A stretch of DNA of 64,000 bases. Source: Marthasterias glacialis. Its lineage: Eukaryota > Echinodermata > Asteroidea > Forcipulatida > Asteriidae. The stretch spans positions 6,700,884 through 6,764,883 of the forward strand of contig OU452239.1 of NCBI GenBank assembly GCA_911728455.2, given 5' to 3'. The position numbers and the translations under genes are program-made. A model generated the notes under the pieces. The model worked only from the letters and a program-made list of their open reading frames with translations. It ran no database searches and was not told where the DNA came from. This document shows positions 1 to 12,200 of this stretch, piece by piece (position 1 is the first letter of the stretch; each line of letters opens with the position of its first letter).

Positions 1-960
1 GCGAGATGAACTAATTGTAGTGCATTGCGGACTTGGTTTTAAACAGAAGGAAATATTTGTCTTGAGTCCAGAGGCACGGGATCATCTTGAGCGGTCGTAC
101 ATCAAAGCGTATATTAAAGAGTAACAGACTGTACCGCAAGAGTAAAAGACTGACTCTCCTAGCAGTAGGTTTTTTTATTTTATTGAAAAGCAACTCGGGG
201 AATGTGGTAAGCTTCATGGATGTACCGATGGATGCACCTACAGTGCATTCAGAATGGAAGGGTAGTCTCCCAAGAATCGGTTTTTTTGTTGCCGGACATC
301 CTTGACCCTGAGGGTATTGCCACCCGTAGTATTTGGTACCCTCGAAAAAAAATATTTCGTTTCCCTGACATTTCATCGAAATCATTCCATTTCCTCAAAA
401 TAATATTTCGTTGCCTAGAAAAATTATTTCAAGGGAAATAAATGATTTCGAGAGAGCTGAATGATTTAGCGGGAACGAAATCACATTTCGAGGACCCGAA
501 CTAATATTTGGAGGGAATGAAGTACATTGCCGAGCCCTTGAAAAAATGACTGTTATTAAAATGTGGTCTTGTTGTGAACAGCACTGAATAAGCTTTCCAT
601 TCATACGACATGATATTAACAGGCCACAAAGAATCGAAATATAGGTGATGGACAAAAGTTTCTAAACTTTATCCCCGAAAATCTAAGACGCAGCTCAGAA
701 CAGTAAAAGTCAGATCTCAAGAACTAAACCAAAACGTAGTAACTCGCCGCGGCGAGATAGTAACTTGCCGCAGCGAGATAACATTTAGAATTTTTTCCCC
801 GTTGTGGCCCTTTAACGCTTCCGTAAGCAGCACAAAAAAGCCAGTTAAATTATTGAGCGCTCTTTTATACAAGGAAAAGAATAACAATAATTTCTCAAAT
901 GGAGTTACACGATAAAGCTACATTATTATTGATGGAGGTTGAATCTTCCGTAAGCAGGAA
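1..960. repeat. Degenerate foldback and palindromic 21-bp units
   Basis: No gene seen. At about 330-535, imperfect units of 20-22 bp of the type ATTTCGTT-CCT-GAAAT run on the left, then appear reverse-complemented on the right (for example GGGAACGAAAT near 470), with the switch near 433. At 741-782 two 21-bp units follow each other, AACTCGCCGCGGCGAGATAG and AACTTGCCGCAGCGAGATAA (20 bases shown of each), and each has internal dyad symmetry. The rest of 1-960 shows no recognisable feature. Confidence 0.5.
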
Positions 961-962
961 AT

Positions 963-1300
963 AATAAATAATAATAATAGTAATAAACCGTATCTGTAGA
1001 GCGCATTCACTCAAAAGTCCCTATGTGCTTTAAGGGGGGGAAATGGAAAGAAGAAAGAAAAAACAAACAGAATAAAAATACTAAATAGTGCTGAAAAGAT
1101 GAGTTTTAAGGCATTTTTTGAATATTTCAGCTGTGGATGCATTCTTAACAGACTCCGGTAGGCCATTCCAAAGTTCAGCTGCAGCAACTTGGAATGAGCG
1201 AGCACCAAAAGATTTTGTAACAGCGGTGGAAGTCACAAGAAGAGATGTAAATTTCTGGAAGGAATATATTTCCCCAAAACGTTTTCCATTATATTTCAGA
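963..1300 (-). mobile_element. 3' end of a LINE (CR1/Jockey-type ORF2 tail plus (ATT)n tail)
   Basis: The minus strand reads FGARSFQVAAAELWNGLPES then FKKCLKTHLF and a stop at 1081-1083. This is the typical C terminus of LINE ORF2 proteins. It is followed by a short 3' UTR and an (ATT)n-like tail around 963-985. The upstream part of the element is missing. Confidence 0.7.
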
Positions 1301-2504
1301 AAATGTATATGAAGTCATTTTTTCGGCCGAGCTTCTTCGTTGCGTGCGTTGATAGTCTCGTGACTACGATCCTTGCCGAAGGTTCCAGATTCGAACCATG
1401 ATCGTTCGTCTTTTGTTTTCTTTTTATCACCTTGTTACACAGTGTTATATATACACTGTACATACATTTTTATATGTAATTTGCCACGCATACGTTTTCA
1501 GTGTTTGTCCTTTGCTTGGCAATCTTCAAATAATCATAACTCAAAAACTAAAAGCGTGCCAGTCCCCCATTTCTGAAAATGTTGCTTTCATCTCAAGCTA
1601 ACAGTGAACAAATTACGCATTTTGAACAATACGCATTTTCGCAATTCAAGGTCAAAATGTAATTTCTTTACATACTTTTGTTTCTGGTATGATGATATAG
1701 TTTTGAATTGATTTCATGAAATGAAGGCCATTTTAAGAACCTAATGATGTCAAGTTTTTCTTTGTATGTACTTTATTTTTGGAGATATGGATTGCTGCCC
1801 AAATATAGCAGGTCATCCTATAATTAGTCAAATGTTCGTTCGTTGACCCATATCTCAAAAAAAAATCACCGAATGACATAACATTTCTCAAGGAGGCCAA
1901 TCAGCACACCGAACATCGTTTCAATCTGTGGCGGTCAGGTCCACAAGCGTGTCTAATTGACACGGAATGACCCTATTACGTCATGAGAATTGGTCCAATG
2001 AGCATAAAGTTGCCAAATCCATCCCAGCCCCTTTGGTTGACGCACTGGCACCGAGCGAAAATCTAGGCAAGCTAAGAGCATTCCTTTAATTTTTAAATTG
2101 CTTATAAAAATCGTTGAATTATAATGTGTGACTTGATTGTTGAATTAAAACAGTTTAGTTATAAAAACTGAACGTTGTCTTTTCTTGTTTCATATTTTGG
2201 GCTGAGGTGTATATAACACGAACGGACCGGCAACATTCGCTCACTAGTGCCCGAATGTTAACTGCCCTCAGACCTGTGAGTGACCAGAGGAGGGTCCTAA
2301 TTATGGCCCTCTTCTGGTCACCCACAGTCCCTCGGGTTGAATAAACGTGCACCAGTGACCCCATTGCCAGTCCGCAAATGTGCAAGAGACTTGTCAAGTC
2401 TATTCACGCGCAGTATGAATCGTGGCTCATTAAACCGGTTGATTGTTGACCAGTAAACCACACAATCGACTTTTTCTACAAGGTCAACATCATATCAGCC
2501 TTTC
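1301..2504. other. Non-coding stretch with one long imperfect hairpin
   Basis: No gene recognised. An imperfect inverted repeat occupies about 2252-2345: GTGACCAGAGGAGGG and CCCTCTTCTGGTCAC pair around a 12-nt loop, and pairing continues outward through ACCTGTGAG and CCCACAGTC. The remainder is AT-rich with no assignable element. Confidence 0.4.
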
Positions 2505-2668
2505 CCTTGAAATATGCTTATTACATTTACGCATGCGTGCAGACACTACTGGTTGGCAAACGCCATAGAGTTGTGCACTAGGCAGACGTACAAACGCGTA
2601 TTCGTCACGCCAGCACCAGCCCCATACAAAAAGGCGCGATGTTCCTCCATTTTGCCAACCAGTAGTGT
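2505..2668. mobile_element. MITE with perfect 18-bp inverted ends (ACACTACTGGTTGGCAAA)
   Basis: 2543-2560 is the exact reverse complement of 2651-2668. A deleted copy lies inverted at 14664-14768. It shares the interior (ATAGAGTTGTGCACTAGGCA) and also about 35 bp outside the left inverted repeat. The true transposon boundary may therefore be near 2505 rather than 2543. Confidence 0.65.
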
Positions 2669-3710
2669 TATATTAGGGCCATGGTACACGAGACAATTTA
2701 CGGGCAACCAGTTCCAGGCAATCTCCAAGGCGAAAAGGCATTCACATTTGAATGTTCACCTAATTTTCTTGAGGATTATAAGTCATTGTTGGAAACCGCT
2801 GTGCTCCCACTGAGTGTTTCTTTTGCATGCAGTGCAGTTGGTTGCCTCCAAGTTGCCAGTAAAATTTGCCCAGTGTGACATGGCCCCGATGTTCAATCTA
2901 CGTTATTTGATGGGAAAGGTCTTTCAAAAAATATTCATAATATGTGTTCCCTCCATCAATGTAATGATAACAAAGCTTTTTATTATTTGGTGCCTTCCTA
3001 CTCTGCGAGCAGCAGTAAACAAACAACGGTGACTGGTTAAAAACATTTTTGACTTATTATGCCTTTGAAAATGACGTTTATTGGATGAAATTACGTTCAA
3101 ATATTGAGTTAACAAGTAACCCCCCACTTAAATTGAGTAGGTTAATTGCATTGTCTTCAAGCTCGTGGGGCCTCTGTGCAACCGACTCCAAACCAGGACT
3201 TCAACCGATTCCAAACCGACTTGCATTCGGCTGCCTTCGGACTTGCACACGGCATTCGGGTACGCCCATGGGCGCATGGGGGCGCTTTGGTGAAGGGGAA
3301 CTTTTACACAGATAAAAACACAAGTACCAAATTCTAATACAATGTCTTTGTATTTTTTCTTCTTCTTGCCTGAGTCTTTCCCACTGTTTTGCCCGGATTT
3401 TGGGGGGCAACTGCCCCCGGCTTGTTTGCATATACACCCGATGTTTGGCTTCATCCGAGAGCCGCGGACTCGGCTACACTTGGGCTCGAACATAACCCAT
3501 CCCTGAATCTTGTCTTTGTTCGAATCTGATAATAGAAGAAAAACTTGTGGAACACGGTGGTTCGTTTCTTCAGGCAGGAGAACGTGGAGTGTTTAGATAA
3601 AAGTCGCACGGTCTTTTTGCCTCGATCCGGATTTGCTCTATCGTGGCAGATATTTGGAGGAATTGTGCGTTTGATGATACAATCATTGATTTTGGCACAC
3701 AATCAGAGTA
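2669..3710. other. Non-coding stretch, nothing recognised
   Basis: Short frames only, with no domain or codon pattern that I recognise. 3180-3260 has short internal repeats of an AACCGACTTCAAACCGA type that look like low-complexity drift. Confidence 0.3.
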
Positions 3711-3712
3711 TG

Positions 3713-3882
3713 TTATGAGAAAGATATTTGGCTACATGGCCATCGAAGTGTTGTCCTTTGAACAAAATATAGATAGAATAACAAGCAATTTTCAAAATGG
3801 CTGCCATTGCTTGTTATTGTACCTACATTTTTTCAAAGGACAAAATGTGAGAGGGCCCTACAGCCAAATATCTTTCTCATGA
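3713..3882. mobile_element. Foldback MITE, about 170 bp
   Basis: ATGAGAAAGATATTTGGCT near 3715 is mirrored by AGCCAAATATCTTTCTCAT at 3862-3880, and TGTCCTTTGAA by TTCAAAGGACA inside, with CAAGCAAT..ATTGCTTG at the centre. Confidence 0.65.
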
Positions 3883-4030
3883 CATTATAGACCTTGTGCA
3901 ACTTCGTCACAGATCACACCACGCGCTTACAACACTGCCATTTTGGTGATCTCCTCTCCATAAGAAAAGTACACGAGGTTCATGTGTAAATATTAAACAG
4001 ATTCTATAGCATGACTTTTGTAATTGTTTC
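3883..4030. repeat. Dispersed repeat shared with 6258-6420
   Basis: ATTATAGACCTTGTGCAACT followed by TTCGTCACA and a distal AATATTAAACAGATTC recur near 6262 and 6388 with changes. The family is not identified. Confidence 0.45.
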
Positions 4031-4515
4031 GGGTATAAAGAATATATTGTTTTGTTTTTGTCACCCATACACCGATGTCCGATGTGTATTAAGCACCGTA
4101 TATTCGGTACTTTCCCGAGTCCCAACAACAGGCATATTCCTCGGCTAGGATTCGACCCCACGACCCCGCCATTTTAGAGCACATCTCTTAACAACTATAC
4201 TACATAGACTATACCGGGTAGCTATGCGGCAGTTCGAACCCTATTAGAAGCGGGCTCCGCAATTACCTTTATAATAAATGTTAATTTTTGCATCGGGGAT
4301 AGAGAATAATTGTTTGTGTTTTTTTTACCCATACGCCGATGTGTGTTAACTTCGTCTAGCTGCCGGGCAATCTTTTCAGGTACCAATTCTATCTATTCTG
4401 GATAGAATTTTTAATGTACCTGTGTACAGCCATTGGGCTGCTCTAGCCGCTCCGAAGAGAAACTTACTGCAACGCGATAGAAGCCCTCAAGGGCACACTT
4501 TTAAATAATACAAAC

Positions 4516-4615
4516 NNNNNNNNNNNNNNNNNNNNNNNNNNNNNNNNNNNNNNNNNNNNNNNNNNNNNNNNNNNNNNNNNNNNNNNNNNNNNNNNNNNNN
4601 NNNNNNNNNNNNNNN
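4516..4615. other. Assembly gap, 100 N
   Basis: Exactly 100 Ns, the conventional size for a gap of unknown length. ATACAAAC occurs on both edges (before 4516 and from 4616), so the two sides may overlap or a tandem repeat may have collapsed. Confidence 0.98.
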
Positions 4616-5061
4616 ATACAAACAATATACTTATTGTCAAATGGTGAAACATGGTCAATGGCAAACTTTTATTAGTTTCATAATTGCTCATTCTGGATAT
4701 CATTTTCTCCACACAGTTGACTTCAGCTTACTACAGTAGAGAGTAACGCTTAGGTCTTACATACAATAACAAGCTGTTGAATGGCGCTCGTCACTCAAAG
4801 TGCTCTGTGATTTAAAAAGCCAGATTATCTTCCAATTTTACAAGAGAGAATTCCTCAGCAAAACACGACTTATATTGCAGAATCTTCTTTTTGTGTGAAA
4901 GTTTGATTTGAAAAAATAATTCAACATATCAATTGTGTTATGTATTCTTGTATGAGAGGCAGTTGTTCTTTTATTGGTTATTATACCATTCGCACTTACA
5001 AATAAGCTGGTATTGAATTAATAATTTTATGCATATTAATTATATAGCTTAATGAATTTAA

Positions 5062-5404
5062 AGCCCCAGCTTAACATTTTTAAACTGACTGTAAATGCTT
5101 CCATTCTTTGCGCAAATCAAGATATTTGTAATAAAACCAACCCGTGAAAATGTCAGCTCGTTTCCTTGTTTCATTTGCGAGAAAACGGTCAAAATGCAAT
5201 TAGCATTTGTGTACGCATTGGCAAAGTTTTCGTCTCACTGAGACGAAAACTAATTTGGGGTCTTATTTCATTTAATTATTTAAAAACGATTACACTTTAG
5301 ACAGAAATAGTTCAATATTTTGTACCATCATTATCTTTTATGTAAGGTATAGGTGAACCTGTTAACATTTATGTTTTTCTTCTCACCAATGTTGAGTTGT
5401 GGCT
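5062..5404. mobile_element. TTAA-flanked MITE (AGCCCCAGCTTAACATT ends), copy 1
   Basis: TTAA occurs on both sides (5058-5061 and 5405-5408). The ends are AGCCCCAGCTTAACATT and, inverted, AGCCACAACTCAACATT. The centre has a perfect palindrome-like hairpin at 5226-5250 (GTTTTCGTCTCA, one base, then its complement). A second copy at 22318-23057 is split by a SINE. Confidence 0.75.
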
Positions 5405-7094
5405 TTAAAACAGACGACTGAAGGTCTCTTAAGGTTTATGTACAGAATGTTTCAAAATTATAATATACAAACAGTGATAATGGTAACAGATTTGTTTTAT
5501 TAGCAATTGACACTAATGCAAAACTAACATAGGAAACAAAACAATAAACTGAAGCCAGTATTACATGGCCTTGCATTGCCGAGGTACAACTTTCAAATGA
5601 ATCCGAAAATCAGTTCTGATTCTGCTTGGCAAACCAAAAATAAGCGCATAATATAAACAACTTGTAAAAAAAAAAAAAAAAAAGAACTTGATAAGAACAC
5701 AATTAGGCACAGATTGTTTTATGGTTTGAATTTGTTTACTTTATAGTCTAACAAACAAACAAAAAACGTTTTCTGCTTGACAGTTTATGAAAATTGATGT
5801 ATAGTTCGTCCGACAATACAGGTATACTGGAGATGCTCGAGTTGGTATCTTTGTTTGTTTCATGGCGGACAAAATTGGTTACGAGTGACTGCCTGCAAAA
5901 ATCACCCATTTTCCGAGAGAAGAAGTCGGTTGGTATCAAGGTTCGTTTCCGAAAGAAGAATGAACAGTGTTGAAAAGATTATTGCACTTACCGTTTGTTT
6001 CTCAAGACAAAAATTCCTCTCAGAAAAAAAAAACAATTTATCTTTCTATATTTTCCTCAGCTCCGTGCGACGAAGGTATTTTGCAAGTAAGGAATGTTGT
6101 TGTGATACCACTCTACCAGGTTGAAGCTACAACCACGTAACAATGGCAGTGCCCTTGAGTGATACAATAGGTGTGCGCATGTGCATGCCCAGTGTGTAAC
6201 CTGGAAATTCAATCGATGGACGGCTGGATGAACATAAGTTAGACCGTAATTTCCTGCGCATTATAGACCTTGCGCAACTTCGTCACAATCATGCCACACA
6301 CGTGCTTTCAACATAACCATAACATCACATAACCATACTAACCATTACGTAACATAAATATAATTACCAACATAAAGGTTTATGTTTATTGTAAATATTG
6401 AACAGATTCGAGTTGGAATATTGTGATCGTTTCCAAAAACTGACAAACTGTTACTTCACTTAATATGAATTTACTTACCCAGCTTACTTTTTAATATAAT
6501 GAAGCTTTTCGAATTTTGAGTTTGAAGAGAAGATTTTATGTGGTAGAAATTGCACAAAACTCATTAACACGTGTGTGACCATCAACAACAGATTTAGAAA
6601 TGCAGTTTTGCACTCAAAGACATATCCAAGTGCTGACTGTGGGAGTGAACATCTCCCAGTTTTTATGTAAACTAATAATAGCAAGGTTGCAAAAATTGAC
6701 GACACGCACAGCAATGCCAAAACTACAATATGAAAAGCCGCTCAGCGGCGCAATTCTCAAGCAGGCATAATTAATAATAATAACAACCATTTATACCGCG
6801 CTTAATACTACGTTTCTAAGCGCTATAATTATGGTGCTGTTGTCCTTGTAGACTATTAGGTGAAACAAGGGCAACCGCATCAAAAATGAAGAAACAACAT
6901 TACAGGTAGAAAACACTAACTGACATGGAGTGTTCAAACACAAAAGGTTTGCAAAATACAAAGGAAACTAACAGTAGTACAACAAAGTTTGTGTGGACCA
7001 AGCAGCAGATTGGGTAGGACATACAGGTATTACAGAGATTTGAATATGTGAGTTTTCAACATGGGTTTAAATGTTTCTAAGGATGAGGCATTTT
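5405..7094. other. Non-coding stretch with repeat fragments
   Basis: No gene recognised. It holds a 17-base A run near 5668, a dispersed repeat copy at 6258-6420 and, near 6770-6835, ATAATAATAACAACCATTTA followed by a CCGCGC block that resembles a reverse-oriented LINE 3' tail. Confidence 0.35.
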
Positions 7095-8034
7095 GAAGTT
7101 GATGAGGCATATTATGCAGTTACAGTCAAGAACAAGTTTGAGGCTCTAGAAAACGAAAACGATTCCAAATGGAACATCCTGAAGGAGGCGCTGGTGACAA
7201 CAGCAAAAGAGATCATGCCGAAGAAAAAAAGAAGCAAGTGAGAAGGAAATGGGTGACCAACGACATTCTCGATCTGATGAAGGAGAGGCAGTGGATATGC
7301 CCAAAACGCACAGCGCAGAATATAAAAGACTAGACAAAACCATCAGGGATAAATGCAGACAAGCAAAAGAGGAGTGGGTAAATGAAAAATGTGATGAGGA
7401 GATCGAGAAACTGAACAACACATGCAGACATAGCTAAAGTGTCCTTAAAAAGGATAAAGGAAGTATCGGCACAGAAAACATGCTCTTCGTCTGGATGCAA
7501 AACATCAAGGGGGAGCGATTATCATGGGAAAAGAAAATATGCTGTAATGATGGACTTGAATACATAGGAGAGCTTTCTCATGACAACAGAGGAGAGAGAC
7601 CCACCATACATAAAGACATGGAAGGACCCGAGATACTAAGATCAGAAGAGAGAGCAGCATTGATCAAGATAAAGGGGAACAATGCTGCGCAGGACACTGT
7701 GATAGAGATGTTGACAGCCTTAGATGATTTTGGGATTGAGAAGGTTACTGAAGTGATAAACGAAGTGTACAACAGTGGTGAGATACCTGAGGATCTCATC
7801 ACATCTACCTTAGTTTATAGCGTTGCCAAAGAAACAGGGAGAGATTGAATGCGAATTTCATCGAGCGATCAGCGTGATGCACCACGTTACTAATTAAATT
7901 AACACTGAATATCCTAAGGATGAGAGCTCGCAGCAACTTACAACCAGAAATAGGTCATAAACAATGCGGTTTCGTTCAGAACGCTGGGACAAGGAATGCA
8001 ATCATTATGATCAATACTTATGATTAGGGCATTC

Positions 8035-8260
8035 AGATTGGCTCAGTGGTTTCTTTTCCTGCCTTTCACCTCTGCGGTGGACCCCGGTTCGAATCCCGGA
8101 CTGGCGCACTGCGTGTGGATTGGGTTTTCAGTCCCTACCTGATTGCGCGGGTTTTCCCTATTTGGGGTGTCCCCCCCCCCGCATCTAAAACTGACATTTC
8201 TTCAACATCTTCTCTACACAGGTATCTTCAGGCCTATGGGTCACATTGCTAGTCACTTTT
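8035..8260 (+). mobile_element. tRNA-derived SINE, inserted in the LINE
   Basis: The head has A-box-like TTGGCTCAGTGG (8039) and B-box GGTTCGAATCC (8086-8096). A shared body follows (GTGGATTGGGTTTTCAGTCC, then CTACCTGATTG). It interrupts the RT region of the LINE. The same family lies inverted at 58553-58814. Confidence 0.75.
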
Positions 8261-9239
8261 GAGGGTCCCATGGTTTCATTACCGGAAAGATATAAATAAT
8301 AATCAGGATGCTGTCCGAACGACCATTCGAAATGCAAAAAGACCTGTACATGCGCTTCATTGATTACGCGAAGGCACTTTGATAAAGAGCAACACGAACA
8401 ACTTCTTGGAATGTTGGGGAATCTGGATTTACACGTCGGGAAAGATATACGAATAATCCACAACTTGTATTGGGAACGAACAGCATGTATGCGAATAGAA
8501 TAATGAGTTAAGCGAGTACACCAAAATAGAACGAAGAGTGCGACGGGGATGTTTGTTTTTCACCGGATCTTTTTAACTTGTACGGCGAAATGATTCTAAG
8601 CGAATTAGAGGGCAATTATACAAGGAATTGTTGTCAGCGGACATAACATTAAACAACATACGTTATGCCGATGATACTGTATTAATGGCAAATTCAGGAG
8701 AAAAGATACAAGAATATTGTTAGACAAGGTAGTCGAAAAAAGTAAACGGAAAGGATTATCCATAAATTGTAAGAAAATAGAGTGTGTGGTGGTGAGCGAA
8801 AGAGACAGCCCTAAGTACAACTTGCAAATCGGTGAAGTCGTTATCAAGAAAGTGCAGAAATTCAAATATCTTGGTAGTGTGGTTGCAGAGGATGGGAAGA
8901 GCGACACAGGAATACGGAGACACATAGCAAAAGAATCTTTAAAAAAAAAAATGAATAAAATATTAAAGGATCGGAAGATGACAACAGAAACAAAGACAAA
9001 GGTGTTGGATTCTTATATCGTGTCCACTCTTTTATATGGCAGCAAAAGTTGGACAATATCGGCCCAAATAAAGAAGAAACTCGAAGCAACTGAGATGTGG
9101 TTTTACAGATGAATGTTGAGACTTTCATGGGCAGAGCATGTGACAAATGATGAAGTGTTGAGGAAGGTGGGAGCTAAAAGGAAACTGCTGGTTACAATCA
9201 GAAAGAAAAAACTGCAATTTCTTGGACACGTAATGATGA

Positions 9240-12200
9240 TGAATTTGGATCAACAAGACTCGAAAATGAGGCAAAAAAAGACCACGACAAAATTCATCAA
9301 AATACAGGCCAGTTGCTGAGCAACAGTCTACTGACCGAGCTGCCAGTGCACGATCGCCATGTATAGATCACCAGAATACTAGGACTTTGCGTTCCAATGA
9401 CATAACTAAACAAAAGAACGACGCAACACAGGAAAAAAGAAACACACCAAGCAGTCCATTTGACTCGTTGCAAATGACGCCCGATCGTGCCAACGACAGC
9501 GGCCCGCTCTATAAAGAACAAGAACTTGGGAACAAAATCTCGATGGTGATATCCAGTGATCCCACCTTCTTACAGTCCATCATCGAGCCGATTGCTGCAC
9601 TCGTCGCTGATAAGATCCTAAGCACAAGCTGTAACCAGATGATCGGTAAAGCTGGCAGACAACCTTATCAAGAACAAAACTCTGATAACATCAATTGCGT
9701 CTCAGGTGCCACCACCATGGATACAGCTAAACAAGTCGACGAGCTCGTTAAACTTGACCGCAAGTACCAAGACATGTCAAGTCTCCACAAGAAGCTGGCC
9801 GAAGACCTGGATGAACTCGAGCAGAACAGCCGCCGAAACTACCTCTTAATACACGCATTCCTGAAGCGTCAGACGAGAGCGTGGACAAACTTGTCCTACA
9901 GACCATCAATGACAAGCTGAAACTAGACATTCAACCAGGCGACATTGACCGATCACATCGAATTGGTCCTCCACGAAAACGAGGTGCCACCAACATCCAC
10001 CCCAAGCCGCGTCCCATCATCATCAAGTTCCTCAGTTACTGTTCCAGGTCCCTGGTATTCATGAACAAACGCCATCTCAGGGGATCAGGTCTTCTCATTA
10101 CGGAGAACTTGACCAGGAAACGCAACGAGCTTCTGGAGGCGGCCAAGGCCAAGTCATCGGTGGAGGCGGCATGGACGAAGGATGGAAGAATTGTCGTGCT
10201 TCTCCAGAACAACAGAAAACTGTCAATCTCATCCCTGAGTGAACTGAATAAATTATCGCACTGAGCATTGTTTTTTTCTCCTCAGGTCATTCATAATGAC
10301 TCCAGATTAATGTATAATGTTCGCGTTTGCCATGTTTTGTGTGTTCCCGTCCATAATGTTGCATTTTGTATTATACTCTGCTAATTTCTTCATATCACAG
10401 TTTTGTCCCAAAAAACTTTCGTTTTGTTTCTTTCTAGACGAGTTTCCTTGGGCAAGTTCTCACTTGAATATTTTGTGCATCTTTTCATCATTTTTGTATT
10501 ACTATTCCGTTTTCATTTCGTTCTTTGTTAGTTATCTTTTTGTGTGTATTTCTGTATGTCTCCTGATTGTAATGCCTTCCATTTTGTCAATGACGACGAT
10601 TTCACCTCGATTGACAGTAATTGTTCTTATCTTAATGAGTTTAATCATCTTAGCCTTAATTCTACAGGTCACTGTCCTGTATCTTGTCCTTGTTGTTTCA
10701 TGTTTTGTCAAGCTAGTCAGCATTATTATGGATTTACCTTGTACAAACAATTGATCTACTGGTTCTCTTATGAATATTGTAGAAGATATTCATAATGATA
10801 CGCAATTTTATTTATCTAATAACACTCAATATTATTCCATAGAGCAATTTCCAAAGCCGGTTGATGACAATCCGATTTCCTTATTGCACATAAACATTAG
10901 AAGCCTACAGAAAAATGTTGATAAATTTAAGATTTTTTGAAATTCTTTAAATTCTTTTATTGCACTTTATGAAACTTGGCTCAAATCCGTCCCCCACAGT
11001 TACTATTTTTTACCTGGATATGAGCTCTTTGTGAATAATAGACGTGGCACCAAGGCTGGTGGTGGAGTGGCTCTGTATGTTTCTAGTGAACTAAATGTTA
11101 CTATCAGGGAAGACTTGAATTTTTTCAGATGACTCTCTTGAGTCACTTTTTGTTGAAATTTGTGTTCCCAATACTAAAAACATCATTGCAGGTGTGATTT
11201 ACAAAGCACCGTCTGCTGTTCACAATGATTTTATGACTATTTTTCAGGCGATATGTTCTCGTGTTGATTGTGGTAGTAAGTCCTGTATAAATTCTGGCGA
11301 TTTCAATATTAATTTACTTAATTATACCAACCCAAGTTCCCAGTCCTTTATTGATTTATTTACATCACATTCTTTTCTCCCTCAAATTGATAAGCCCACA
11401 CGTATTACTGATACTACTGCTACACTAATAATTTTTTATCAAATATTGTTCCATCTCCCAAATCTGGTATTTTAATTTCTGATATCTCTAATCATTTGCC
11501 AATTGTTATGTCTGTACAGTCTCCCGACTCTAGGCCTTTTCATAATCGCAATAATACTTGCTTTTTTCTCGTAATCTCTCTGGGGTGAATCTTGATAATT
11601 TTTATTTATGACTTGCATACTTTTGATTGGTCAAATGTTTTTAGTTGTAATAATCCTGACACTGCATATCATACATTTTTGAATAGTTTCAATTACTTGT
11701 ATGATCAAAATGTTCCATTTGTACGACATAATAATAATACTAAAACTAATCATAATTCAAGTACACCTTGGATTACACAATCACTCTTTAGATCTATTAA
11801 GAAAAAGAATAAATTGTATTGTAAGTACTTGTCTGATCCCACGACTTCTCATAAACGCAAACACACTAAGTATAAAAATATCTTGACTAGTGTGCTACGT
11901 TTATCCAAGAACAATTATTATTCTCTTCAGATTGAGAAGGAAAAGAACAATATCCGCAAAACTTGGAAGGTAATTAATTCTGTTCTGAACCAAAATAATT
12001 GTTCTCATAGTATTAATAGTATTTTTGTTGATGGTAAATTAATTGATGATCCTGACCAAATTGCCAATTACTTTAATAATTACTTTATTAACATTGGTCC
12101 TAATCTTGCTGACAATATTCAACCTATACATCCATCGATTATTGTATGACCAATCCTAATTCCAATTCCCTTCTTTTTTTACCCCAGTTAACGAATATAA

